DNA of 27,420 bases from Gonium pectorale (GCA_001584585.1 LSYV01000014.1:2034361-2061780), one strand, 5' to 3'; numbered from the stretch's first letter, positions 1 through 11,232 are shown. The notes: generated by a model not told the origin, from the sequence alone. Program-made: numbers and translations.

Positions 1-3000
1 TTGCCGGGCGAGGGCCGCCGGCGACGGCTCCGCCGACGTCCCCACCGCCGTTGGCGCAGGTCCCTCGCCGCCCTCAGCCGCAGCCTTGGCGCCCCGGGCC
101 TTGCCACCCTCGGCAGATGAAACGGAATCCCCGAAGACCCCATCTCCTGCGCCAGCCTGTGCTGCCGGCCCCGGCGCAGCGTCACCGGCAGCGCCCGCAG
201 CGCACGCTGCTGTTCCTGCTGCCGGCGCTGCTGCGGCCGCCCCCGTGGCGTCGTCGTGCGCAGCGGTCGCCTCAGCGGGGGGCTCCCCGTCGTGGGGCAG
301 CGACACCGGTGCTACAGAGTCCAGCTCCATGGCGTCGCCGTCGCTCCGAGCCGCGCTCAACCCCTCGCTCACTCCCTCACCGGCAAATGTGGCCGAGTGC
401 GAGGCGACGGGCGATCCGGGCTGCGGCGGCTGTAGCGCAGCCGCCGATTGCGGTGCCGTACCCGGCGCGTCTGCGGAATGCGGCGGTGGCGGCGGTGGTG
501 GAGGCACAAGCGCTGGTTGCGGCTCAGCCTGGGATCCAACCCCTGGCTGAGGCAGGGCTGCGTGTTCATCCGGCCCAGGAGCATGTGGCGGCGGTGGCAG
601 CGGCGGCGGCGGCGGCTGGACCGGAGCTGACGGCCCGGACGGCACCGCGCCGTCTTGCGCCGCTTCGCCGGCAGCCACAAGTGATGGCAGCGGCGGCGCT
701 GGCAGCGGCGGGGCCGCGTGGACTGGCAAGCTCGGCTGCTCCTCGCCACTCCGCTCCTGACGCTGCGCCACCGGCAGCACCGGCGGCTGCGAGGCCTGGG
801 GCCGCGTCTGCGCGGGGCCCGCAGCCGCCGCCGTCGCAGCCGGGAGCCGGACGACAATGGGCGCGCGCGGCGCGGCCACGGCAGCGGGCCGCGCCGGCGG
901 CGCCATGCTGCGCGCAACCGGTCCGGGAGCCGAATCGTCGTCCACCGGAGCCCCTCCTCCTCCTTCTCCTCCCCCTACTGCTCCCAGCAAGGGCTGGGCC
1001 CCCGCCGGCGGCGCCGGCCCTGCCTGCGCCACTTGCCCGCCACCGAGCTCCATCGTTCCCGCTGCCGCTGGCCCCGGCCTCATGAGCGCGCTCGCCGCCG
1101 GCGGTGCCAGCGCTTCCGCCGGCCGCCCCGCTGCTGCCCCAGGGCCCGCGTGGGCCGCGCCGCCACCCCAGGCGCCGCCGCTGCCGGTGCGCGCGTAGCT
1201 GTCGGCCTTGGCCGTCGCTATGGCCATCCGCATCTCGGCGCGGTGCGCCTCGCGGGCAGCCGCCTTGCGCTCCTCCTCCTGGGCCAGGCTGATCGCCACA
1301 CCGTCCAGCGGCAGCGGGCTCGAGTCGGGAGGGCTCGAGTAGGAGCCGGCGCCGCGCCCGCGGCCTGGAGTAGGGTTGAAAAGGCCTCGTTAAGTTTATG
1401 ACACAACATGATTGTCATTTAGTGCGTGGGGTTGGGGACGAGGTCCGGGGAAGGAGGGCTCGGTTCGCAATGCATCGGGGCCCTCACAGCCCCCGATTCC
1501 ATTGCGTGCTCTTGCTTTGCCGCTTCCGGCCCGCTCCTCCCTTTCGCTCCGCATGGCTCTGTGTTGCGGCATACGCAGTATGAGCTCCTGCAGTAAGAGA
1601 ACCCTCGAGCTTTCATAATCATACGTACCGCACGCCACAGGAACGCCAGCGGACGGTTCGGCTCCCGCACGCTTATGCACCCCAATGCGGCGCCAGTGCC
1701 CGCTATCCTGCACATCCGGCCAGCCCCTCAAGCGGCCCCACCGCTCCGCGCCTACGCCCCCCAGGCCCCGGCCTCACCTCCCTTGCTGCCCCGCCCACGC
1801 CCGCGGCCGCGCCAGCCGCCGCGCCCGCGGCTGCCATGCGCCGCCACGCCCTCGCTGCCGCCGCTGCTCTCGCTCTCCGACGTGGTGCCGTCCACGCTGC
1901 TGGAGCCCGGCTCATAGTCCTCGTCGTTGGGGTCAGGCTGCGCCAGCAGGGACGCCCCCTCGGCGTCGGGCTCCTCGGTCTCCGTCACGACGTCCTCCTG
2001 CTCCTCCGCCTCCCGCACAGCGCCCTGTCCGTATGCGCGCTGGTCCGCGGCCTGCGGCTCCAGCTGTGGGGTAGCCGCTGGGTGCCCGCGACCCGGGAGC
2101 GTGGCGCCCTGGCCGGGGCCGGGGCCACGTAGTATGTGCGCGGGCAGCGGGAGCGGCGGCGGGAGGGAGCCAACAGGCCACGCGATCCCTGCTGCTGCCC
2201 CAGGCGCCGGCTCCGGGCCGTCGGCTGCAGCGTCGACGGCCGCGCGCTGCGAGGAAGCCGGGGGCGCCTCCAGGGCGGCGGGCGCAGCGGCAAGGGCCCG
2301 GCGCTGGCTGCCGCCGACCAAGGCAGCTTCGAACGCGTCCAGCGCCTGGGCCGAGCCCAGCGTGTCGAAGCGGCTGCTGATGTGGGCCGTGGGCCCGAAG
2401 CTGCTCCCGCCGCGGCGGCGGCCCCCGCGCCCGGCGGGAGCGGAGGCATGGTGGGAATGCTCGCCCGCCGACCCGTGGGTCGGCGCCGTGGTGGGCATCG
2501 GAGGGAAGCGCGGTAGACCAGCCGGGCCGCCAGGCGCCGCGACGACGTGGGGGTGTGGCAGCGAGTCGTGGGCGTCTTCATCGTAGGCCTCTCCTGCGTC
2601 CGCCTCCGACTCCTCCGCGGCGGCGGCTGCGGCGCGTCCGCGGCCCCTGCCCCTACCCCTGCCGCGGCCACGGCCACGTCCCCTGCCGCGGCCCCGCCAG
2701 CCCCGGCCACTGCCCCGGGCCGACCCCCAACCGCGGCCGCGGCCGCGGTTGGCTTCGCCCCAGCTGTCGTCGTCACTGCCCGACAGCTCCTCCGAGTCGT
2801 CTTCATCCACGGCGCCGGCGTCAGGCTCCTCTTCTGACTCGGAAGCGCTGCCCGCAGCAGCGGCTCGCTCCGCGGCGACCGCGCGCTCAACGCCCGCACG
2901 CGCGCTGCGGTTGGAGCGAGCCGTATTACCAGCCAACATGCCCGACTTTGCGGGCGGCGTTGTGGCTCGCCGGAGCGCCACCCGCGGCGCCCTGGGCTTT

Positions 3001-6000
3001 GGCGGCAGCGACTGCGGCAACGGCGGCAGCGACTGCGGCAACGGCGGCAGCGACTGCGGCAACGGCGGCAGCGACTGCGGCAACGGCGGCAGCGACTGCG
3101 GCAACGGCGGCAGCTGCAGCTGCAGCAACGGACGCTCGCCGTTCGCGGCAGTGGCCGAGGCGGCCTCAGGGCTGCCGGGCGGCGGCCCGGACAGCAGCGC
3201 CTGCGCCGACACCGCCATGCGCGGCTCCTGGAGCTGCTGCTGCGGCGGCGGGGGTGGAGGCGCTGCCGCTGCTGCTGCCGGCGGCGGCGGCGCCGTCGGC
3301 AGCGGGAGCGGCGGCAGGGGTAGTTGCGAGGCCGGCTGCAGTTGGTCCACGGGGATCATGGTGCCGACTGGGCTCCGCGGCAGTGTTCCCGACGCAACCC
3401 GCTCCAGCGGCGGTGGCGGAGGCGCCCCCCCGCCAACCGACTGCGGGAAAGCGGTGGGCGGCGCCGAGGTGATGGCACCGTCCGCCGACCTGCGTTGGGG
3501 CGGCGGCAGGGGCAGGGGCACCGGCGAGAGGCCTGGCAGCACGGCCGGCGGCTGAGGCGTTGGCGCTGCCGACGTCGGCGCCGCCATCGACGGCTGCGAC
3601 GCTGCGCCTGGTGCGGGTCCCTGCGCACGTGGCACAGCCGCCACTGCAGCCGCGACCACGTCGCCCGGCACTGTCGCCAGCGCCACCGTCGCCGCCGCCG
3701 TGGCGTTGACAAACGCCTGCGCTGCGCACAGCTGTGCCATGGACGTTGCATGGGCCACGGCGGCCGTTTTGCGCACAGCGGCCGCGGCGGTGTGGACTGG
3801 GTCGAGCTGTGGGGCCAGGGGCTCTACCGTCAGCAGGCGGGGCGTCGGCAGGGAGGCTGCCGGCGCCAGGGAGGGCGGGCTGAGGGAAGGCAGCGGTAGG
3901 GAGGCCGGCACCGGCGAAGGAGGCATCGGCGGCCTGGCACTGCCATCCGCGGCCGCCTCGTCATCCGCCGTCATCTGGACCTCCAGCCGCGACCCCGGCG
4001 GCTGCCCTGACGGCTGCGGCAGCGGCAAGGTGTCCGGCAGTGGAAGCGGCAGCGGCAGCGGCAGGCCAGTGTTGAGTGGCAGGGGGAGCGGCAAGGGCTC
4101 CTGATGTGCGCCCGCGGGCATATCGGCCTGCTGCGCGAGCCCGTCCCGAGTGCGGGTATGCTGCGGCTCGCCTCGCCGCTCCACCTGCTCTCGCTGCTGC
4201 GGGGCCTGCGGCGGCGGCGGCGGTGACGGCGGAGGCGGGAAGGCACCGGCTGGAGCGGGGGCAGGGAGGGGCAGCGGCAAGCCCCCGTCGTCTTCCCCGC
4301 TCAGAAGCAGCGACAGCAGCGGCCCGTTGGAAGCCACGGCATCATGCTCTCTGTCTGCTGCCGCCTCCTCGGCATGCAAAGCCGCTGCCACCGACGCCTC
4401 GGCTGGCGCAGCGGTTGGCGGCGCTCCCTCTCTGGCGGCCGCAACGCCGGGCCCGCGGGGCGGCTCCTCGTCCATGTCTAAGCCCAGCGCCAGCGCCACC
4501 TCCGGGTCAACCTCCATGCTCACGTCTGCCGCCTCCATCAACCCCAACCCCGTTCCCGTCCCTGCCGCTGCTCCCAGCGGCGCAGTCGCGCCCAGCGCAT
4601 TTGCCGCTGATCCCGGCGTTGCCGCAGGCGCAGCTCCAGGCGCTGGCGCCGCCTGAGACGCGCCGCGGAGGTCAACAGGCGAGCCACCTGCCGGGGCTGT
4701 GTCCGCCAGCGGCGCCGGGGTGGGATCGGAGACGGCTGCTGACGGCTGCTGCGGCAGAGGCGGGAGCGGCAATGAGGATGGCGGGGGCAGCGTGGGCGGC
4801 GGCAGGGCCTCCGCTGTCTGCTGCTGAGGCAGGTGGGTCGGCTGTGGAAGCGCGTCGGCGTTCGGCGCCGTGGCCGTGACGACTGTTAGGGCAGCGAGGG
4901 GGTAATACGGAACGAGGGGGATGGCGGGGGGTGTTTAAAGGAGCAAACGGTTGACCGTGAACGCACTGGCGTCCACATGAAGGCTCCCGTCCCGTGTGTG
5001 TGGGGGGGGGGGGTAAAACGGGCCGGCGCACGGAGCACAGGACGGCAACGAAGCTGGCAGAACGGAGGCGACATGACACCTCCGCCGGTTGCCATGCAAA
5101 ACCCCGTCAAACGGTATATGCAAGTTGGCAGGGTCCGCGCCCGTCGCTCCGCCTCCTCGGCCCACGCCCGACCCTGTGCGGAAACGAACCTGCGGGCCCC
5201 GGGGCCATCACTGACGCGGCGCCAGCCTGCCATCCCGGACGGACCAACGGCCCCGCTCCGCGCTCCGTTACGGGCTGAGTTACGGACTGTGCCACAACCT
5301 GCCCGGGAAGCGGCAGGCTGCCAAACGCGCCCCCGGGTTCAGGAAGTGGGAGGGGCAGGGGCAGGGCGCTGCCAGGCTGCGAGCCCGCCGCTTGGCGCTC
5401 CTTGGACGCCGCGGGCGCGGGTGCGGGAGCGGCGGCGTGCGGAATGTCACACACATGGGCAGTCTGCGGGGATTGGGAGCAGCGGCGCAGCGGGCGGGAT
5501 TGTCGCTTTTGTGCCCAGGGGCCAGGGCTGCGACCCAACCAAGCGTATTGCGGGTGGCGGAGGAATGCCCCCCGGCAGGTGGGCTAGGACTGGGTTGCTG
5601 GGCAGTCAGCGCTCCAACCCGCGTCAACTTGCAACGCCATCCTTGCGAGGAAGGCCAGGCGAGCATGTCCCCCGCCACGCTCGCCATCCTCCCAGATGCG
5701 GGGCCACGCGCATGCCGTCCAATCCGCGGCTCGTACCAGCTTCGTCACGCCCGAGTGCGGTACAGAGGACGCCTCGCCCTCCGCGTCCATCGTGTCGGCC
5801 TCTGCGCCGGCGCAGCGGCCACCCGTCCCGTCCGCAGCGTGCGTGTCTGCTTCCGTGTACTCGCCCTCGCCCCGCTGCTTGCACGCCTCACATATCCAGG
5901 CCTCGCCCTCTGCGGCAGGCAGCCGGCGGAACCGGGAACGCTTTGTCTGCAAGACGCAGCTGAGTTGTTACGCCGAGCATGCAGAGGTGGCTCAACGGAG

Positions 6001-9000
6001 GGGCGCCTGCCCTGCCCATAAGCATCATTCTCCCAAGTTCTCAAGACCTGGAAGGCTCGGCCCAACGCTGCGCTGAGAAGCCCTGCCTGCCAGGCCCAGC
6101 GACTCACCGGGCATGTCCGCCAGCCCGGCGCAGTTCAGGTCCACAAAGTCATAGCACACCTCGCAGATGATGACGTCCTCCGCTGCACCGGGCACGACGG
6201 GCGGTGACCGGGCGGGAGTGGCGGGGTGGAAGGGGCCAAGACGCTGAGTCAGTCCCCCACGGACCAGTGCGGCGGCCTACCGCACCCGGCGCGCATGCGG
6301 GGGACCGCCAGCACGGTCGGGTACACGCCCCATGCTGATGCCGTGCGCACGTATGCACTGCGTGCACTGCTCTGCTCTGCTCAATGAGAGCCGCCCGGCA
6401 GAGCCTTGGACGGGTGAACACCGAACCCTGTGCGTGTGACCCCTGGGGACTCACGGTATTCCCCGAGCGGCCTCCGGCAGTACGCGCACACGTCCGGCAG
6501 GATGACCACCTGGAAGGCGAGGCAAGGTGTCGGCGTGCAAGTCAGGGAGCACGGCAAGCCCTCCCCCCCCCCTGCCGGACGGGACAAACGCTGCTGGCGC
6601 CCAGCTCGTCGTTGTTCATTACCGTTCCCCTTCACCACCACCACCCCGGAGCACACGCGCGGGGGTAGCCGTGTGCGCTGCATGCGGTATCGATACCAGA
6701 GCTGGGCCGCCCAGTCGGGGGATGGCCCGATGGCCGCCCCGCAGACGCGTGCGCGGAGACTTCCCAGCATCGCAAGCATCGCTGCGTAAGCGCGGCGCCA
6801 GGAGCCACCCACCCACCCACCCACCCACCCATGCTGGCGTGCATGCAGCGACGCACCGGCCCACCTGCACCCCCGCTGCACCCCGTCCCATGCATAACGG
6901 CTGACGCATGCGGCGTGCCCGCCCACCCCCCTGCCCCCGCTACCGCGTCCCCAGCCTTGCCTGGAAGAAGTTCTTCTCGTGGGTGGGGAAGCACAGCGCA
7001 ACGTCGCGTGACAATATTGCGCAGGTCGGGGCGGCCGCCGCCCCCGCGGCCGGCTGCCGATGGGGGTCCTGGCGCAGCGCCGCGAGCATGCGATCCACGT
7101 AGTAGTGGCCTGCGGCCGCGGATCCCTGGGTCATTGGGGGCTTCCAGAACCCGCCAGTGTGTGCGGGGCCTTGCGCAAAGAGCTCTCCATTGCCCCGGGG
7201 TCAGTGGGGGCAGACGCACTCGCTGGTGTGCTCTCATTGCGCTAATGGGCACCAATGGGCGCCAATGGGGGTTTCTGGGACCCACACGTGCGCTGCGGGC
7301 TGCAGACATTATGATGAGCCACAGTACACAGCGGTACGACTGCGCGCCGCGCGCAGCTCGCCGCGCACGCCAAGCTGGCATGCCGCAGCGGCTCTTGGCA
7401 GACGGTGTGGCCCGGAGCACACCCCACCCGCCGCGACGCGACCCGTTTCCCTCCTTCATTACTCCCACCCGCCGCCCCAGATCGCGCTGCCAGCTCCCAT
7501 AGGGAAAAGGCTGCCCAGCGGCACGCCTTCATGCCCAGGCGCAAGGGCCGAACAGGCTACGCGATACCGCGTTGCCAGATCAAGGTGACCTGATCTACTG
7601 TTCCTGGGTCATTTCCTGTATGCTTCTTACCGTTCCCCTTCTCGTGCGCGTTCGGAGACTCCCTGAACGGAATCTCGTGCTCCGATTCGGTGCCGTCCCT
7701 GAACATGATCTGCAGGGTGGTTGAGAGGAGGCATCCCCTGGGTTGGCGGCAATGCAGTGGACAGCTGACTCCGGAGGCGGCCGGGCTGGTTGCGTGGGGT
7801 GGAGTAACAAGAGCGGCCCCGCTCAGAGCGCCAAGTCATGGAGTGCAGCTGTGGGCGCATGGAGCGCTGGCCTGTGCGCAGCGCTGTGCCATCACGCTTG
7901 CATCTTGCGTGCCATGCAGTCAGCACACCACACACGTGCTCACGACGGGTCATGCCTTATGCGGCGTGCTTGTGCCAAGCCGGACGGCATCACGCCGCGC
8001 GCGTCCACCCGGGGATGGTGGCTATCGCAGGGCTGCGTGACAAGCCTCCAAACAGATGTTATGTGCACACCGGCACCAGCGTCCGGTTTGGGCGTCGCGT
8101 AAGCACCACGCGGTTTTGGCGTGTGCACGCCTGGCACATCTGGCACAGTCCTCGGGGCCAGCACTACGGCAAGCTGGCCCGCGCATGCCCACCGGCGCGG
8201 CGGGGGGCCTCATGGGGCACCATGGGGCGGCACCAGGGGGCATCAGGGGATGCATGAGGCGCTGCGGGGCCCTTGGTCGCCGGCCACCATGGCGACTGCA
8301 GGTTGCTAGGCGTCACCGCGTTGCGACTTCTTGTCCCATCTGCGGGCGCGAACATGGAACTGCCCCTTCCAGGGGAGTCCGCGCCCCTTGCCCATTAACA
8401 CCCGCGCTTCTTTCTGGAGACCCCCCAGGTCCCCCGCACCTTCCACTTCAGAAAGATGTAGCCCTTCTTGGCCTTGCACCTGCCCCGGTCCAGGTGCGGG
8501 TTCACCAACATCATGGAGCTCATCCAGGCACGCGTCCCGCCAACTGAAGACCCCAGCACGTCGTCATCCTCCACTCTCTGGTGATGATACAGGTGGGCGT
8601 GCGCGGATGGGGAGGAGCGGGGCAAGGTAGAGGATGGCAGGCGGGGGGTGAGTGTCAGTGGGGCGGGGAAAGGGGAGGAAGGCACACAGCAAGTGCTCAG
8701 CAACGCACGCGCCCGCCGTGCTGTGGGCGTGGGCAGAGCTGCCAGCTCAAGCGGTCCTCCCACCCTGGCTGTGCAACTCGGCTCCGGCCGCACGCACACA
8801 CGACCCTCCAGTGCAAGGCCGTAGCATGCGCCCGACCCGGAGCGCGGACGCACCCTGATGAATATAGGCTCTGCGTCTGGCAGGTCCAGCCGGTCGCGGA
8901 AGCCTAGCTCGCCAAGGAGTTGCAGTAGTCTAGCTTTCTGGTGCGGGAACGTATCAACGGATAGCTGCCCTTCGATATACTGCTGATCTGCCATCATAGC

Positions 9001-9042
9001 AGCTACATCCAGTTGTCCTTCCGCGGGCAATCCGCCAGCCAT
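1..9042 (-). CDS. Large PHD-finger protein with long low-complexity tail (3' end beyond the window)
   Basis: Ten exons join in consistent phase: 9042-8854, 8577-8440, 7709-7631, 7109-6961, 6509-6455, 6182-6108, 5909-5737, 5463-5190, 4882-1778 and 1364 to the left edge, giving at least about 1867 residues. The ATG at 9042 is the first in frame. Residues 1-185 match no family I recognise (motif GNGHYYVDRM at about 135). Residues 193-238 form a PHD-type finger: CAYC, CEVC, DLNC, then WICEAC. After that come Pro/Leu/Ala-rich sequence, six SLPPLPQ-type repeats (about 969-1005), an acidic Ser/Glu/Asp block (about 1060), an Arg-Gly block (about 1090-1125), a second acid block and a second Arg-Gly block at the end of the large exon. 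Exon 10 starts with a charged helix containing QEEERKAAAREAHRAEMRM. PHD fingers usually read histone H3 tails, so a nuclear chromatin role is inferred. The joins at 6960, 5736 and 5189 are the least certain. Confidence 0.72.
1365..1777 (-). other. Intron between the last two visible exons of the PHD gene
   Basis: The donor reads GGAG|GTGAGG (minus strand, exon end 1778) and the acceptor reads CTACTCCAG|GCCGCGG (exon start 1364). Both are phase 1, and the join rebuilds an uninterrupted Gly-Arg-Gly-Arg run. This matters because the reading frame of the large exon otherwise stops at 1752 and would be mistaken for the end of the gene. Confidence 0.75.
2630..2755 (-). other. Arg-Gly-rich (RG box) segment of the PHD protein
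   Basis: On the minus strand this stretch encodes alternating Arg and Gly with occasional Trp and Ser. It follows directly after an acidic Ser/Glu/Asp block encoded at about 2757-2850. RG/RGG boxes are known as RNA- or nucleic-acid-binding and arginine-methylation regions. That role here is inferred from composition only. Confidence 0.7.
3001..3114 (-). repeat. Coding minisatellite, 21-base unit, five full copies plus a partial
   Basis: Five identical 21-base units fill 3001-3105, followed by 9 bases of a sixth. The unit is seven codons, so copy-number change would keep the frame. On the minus strand it encodes the heptad SLPPLPQ in the low-complexity tail of the PHD protein. The perfect identity suggests recent expansion or homogenisation. 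Confidence 0.9.
5900..6509 (-). other. PHD-type zinc finger spread over three exons
   Basis: Exon 6509-6455 supplies the first Cys pair (CAYC), exon 6182-6108 supplies CEVC followed by DLNCAGL, and exon 5909-5737 opens with EGEAWICEACK. Joined in phase these give the classic PHD spacing, with the CAGL turn and the Trp two residues before the last Cys pair. The third ligand pair reads Asp-x-x-Cys where the family has His-x-x-Cys. Choosing the acceptor just before AGGGCGAGG (5910) rather than the TTGCAG at about 5950 is what keeps the frame open and restores the typical P-E-G-x-x-W spacing. Confidence 0.75.
6510..6960 (-). other. Probable GC-AG intron of the PHD gene
   Basis: Exon 4 ends ...TTCTTCCAG on the minus strand and is followed by GCAAGG, a GC-type donor. 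The next exon begins after CCTTCCAG at 6510. Both sides are phase 0, and the joined protein reads KNFFQ-VVILPD into the PHD finger. The nearest GT donor downstream (GTAGCG) is out of phase. It also holds a simple (CCCA)n run at 6805-6830. Confidence 0.55.
6805..6830. repeat. (CCCA)n microsatellite
   Basis: About six and a half tandem copies of the tetramer CCCA lie inside the proposed GC-AG intron of the PHD gene. This is a simple sequence repeat; no function is claimed. Confidence 0.9.
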
Positions 9043-9731
9043 GCCTGGACCCTTGCTGTACGCGTAAGTGTATGCTGCGGCTACATATTCTGTAATGTAT
9101 GATATGCACTCCAAAAGAGCCCAACGCTGGCGCAGCGCAGACCTTTCATCAAGGTGCTAGCACCTCCAGTAAAAATTTCAATCTAAAGGCAGTAGTAGGA
9201 ATATAGCAGAGATGTCAACTTGCTAAGAAGAAAGGTCGTCGCCCCGGTCACGGGCTGCTGCCGAGACCGGTTTGAGGAGGTTGAAGAAGATGAGTCTAAA
9301 GGTACGCTGTGGGCTAAGATTAACGTATGGAAGCTTGCGAAATCACGCTGCACCTGCGCTGCCGTACGGCACTCTTTCTGGTTCTCGTTTTTGCACGCGT
9401 GGTTTTTTACTTAGCTACCGCCACACCACCCGCCAGCCACACCGTCGCCCCCACGTCCCCAACACGCCCCTCGTAAGCATGGCATGTGCGGCGGGGGTGT
9501 TGGGGCGTGTAGCCTTGCCGTTACATCTTGCGTGGCCGTGGGCTGCCTGTCCTCCCCCTTGTGCCTAACCGTACAAACCAAGGTCTCCTTAACTGTTTTG
9601 AGGCAAACAGGGCCCGGCTCGGAAACCGATATGTACGACATGTACGGACTGCATGCCGCTCCGCTCCGGTCCCTTAACTTCCTATGAGTATACGCAGTCC
9701 AACACTGTTGATTATCGTTTCGTTCCAACAA
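9043..9731. promoter_or_regulatory. Divergent intergenic region between the PHD and DUF488 genes
   Basis: The two genes are transcribed away from each other, with start codons 689 bases apart. The region is noticeably less GC-rich than the coding DNA, as expected for promoters and 5' UTRs. A 14-base perfect palindrome, AGGTGCTAGCACCT, sits at 9152-9165, about 110 bases upstream of the PHD start codon. No clear TATA box was found for either gene. There is no coding evidence on either strand. Confidence 0.5.
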
Positions 9732-10992
9732 ATGTCCACACGCTCAGGGAAGACACGTGAGAAGCAGCCGCCAACGGTTTACACCGTCGGCCACTCGACG
9801 CACGAGCTCGCACAGCTTCTGGGGATGCTCCGCGCGCACAAGGTGCAGCGCCTGGTTGACATCCGCACTGTGCCGCGGTCGCGGACCAACCCGCAGTTCA
9901 ACAAGGATGTCCTGCCGGCCGCTTTGGAGGCCGCCAACATCCAGTACACGCACCTGGAGGCGCTGGGCGGGCTGCGGAGGCGAAACAAAGAGATGGCTGA
10001 CAACGATGGCTGGTGCGTGGGATTCGGCTGGGGGCGGCTTGGACGCGAGATGATGTGACCGCCAGGCAGAACAGGGTACAGTAGGCAGAGAGGGGAGCAA
10101 GTGGGGAGAGTGGAAGGTGGGAGGGCGACGAGGCAATGCCGGCGAGCAGATGCAATCTGTCCGCGACTGACGACTAAAGTTCTTCTGCGCACTTGCGTGC
10201 GTGCTGGACGACACGTCATTGCGAGGGTCGGTTAGATGTTTCTTCGTTTCTTTGATCAATCAACCGCTGCATGGTCAGTTGCTCGCGATTCGCCTGGCGA
10301 AACAACCCCCCTTCGGCGGCGATCGCGCGGCTGCGAGTGACACATGACCGATGATGAAGGGATGCGTGGTGACCCGCGGGTCGGTACGCGCTCATCAGGT
10401 CTCCGCACCTGCACGCCGCGCCAGGACCCGCACTGTAGCAGCGCAAACGCCTGCACTCCCCCCTTGGGACTAACGCTCGCCTTTCACCAACCTCAGGGAG
10501 AACGCCAGCTTCCGCGGCTTTGCAGACTACATGCAAACGGAGGCCTTTGCCGGCGGCCTCGATCAGCTGGTCGCGCTGGCGCGCTCCGAGACCTGCTGCC
10601 TCATGTGCGCCGAGACCCTCTATTGGCGCTGCCACCGGCGCATGGTCGCGGATGCGCTGGTGCTCCTGCGCGGCTGGCGCGTGCTCCATATAGATGGAGC
10701 GGGTAAGGTCAATAGCCACCGCGTGACGGAGTTTGCGCGTGTGCGCGGCGTGCGTGGTGAGGGAGGGGCCGAGGGTGAGGGAGAGGGAGGAGGAGGCGCA
10801 GAAGCACATGCGGGCGGCGGCGACGAGGGTGATGGAGGCGGGGGCCGAGGCGGCGCGACGGTGGTGTACCCGCGCGGCGGTGGCGTCACGGCAGCGGGGA
10901 AGGGGGCGCATGCGCAGAAAGCGGCCCGTGGGTCGGCGGCTGGCGGCACCGGTCGCAAGCGGAAGCGCGCAGAGGTCGAGCCGGGGGGATGA
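9732..10992 (+). CDS. DUF488 family protein with basic Gly-rich C-terminal tail
   Basis: Two exons, 9732-10012 and 10497-10992, give 258 residues. The donor TG|GTGCGT and acceptor CCTCAG|G join in phase 2 and create the Trp of DNDGWENASFRG. Residues 16-160 match DUF488: TVGHSTH at 18-24, VDIRTVPRSRTNPQFN at about 47-63, LEALGG, SFRGFADYM at about 98-106, and the conserved CAETLYWRCHRR at 131-142 followed by VLHI. The biochemical role of DUF488 is not established. The Cys/His motif is conserved and may be catalytic or metal-binding, which is inference. After about residue 180 the protein becomes a Gly/Glu/Ala-rich tail ending with a GRKRKRAE cluster that could be a nuclear localisation signal. 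An in-frame ATG lies upstream at 9684, but the codons between are AT-rich and unlike the rest, so 9732 is preferred. Confidence 0.88.
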
Positions 10993-11232
10993 GTGAGGCA
11001 ACGCCACGGGAGGGACGGCCAGCAAGGGCTACGGGATTGGGCCATGTGTACGAGCTGGCTTGGAGTTTGCGCAATCCAGCTGCGGACGTACGGTAACAGT
11101 CGGCCGGATAATGAGACTTTGCCTTTGGCGCATGGTCGGAGCGTGGCATGTTGCATGGAACGTTGGTGCGCGGGAGTGGTGAACCGGGCTGGGGTGCGTT
11201 GAGCTGGTCCATGGGTTCACACCCATGTGCCA

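Noticed and set aside
51..1085. Open plus-strand frame rich in Pro, Ala and Arg
   Set aside because: The minus strand carries the continuation of the PHD gene here (exon 10), with a charged helix and a phase-matched splice. The plus frame is its high-GC shadow.
4994..5012. G-run after GTGTGTG
   Set aside because: Simple sequence in an intron of the PHD gene; a quadruplex is possible but nothing else supports a role.
5584..5736. Continuation of PHD exon 7 to an in-frame stop at 5584
   Set aside because: The donor CTG|GTACGA at 5736 is in phase with the exon at 5463, and the sequence beyond it loses protein character. It remains possible as an alternative short isoform.
6805..6830. CCCA repeat as a telomere-like sequence
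   Set aside because: The algal telomere unit is TTTTAGGG; this tetramer does not match and is short.
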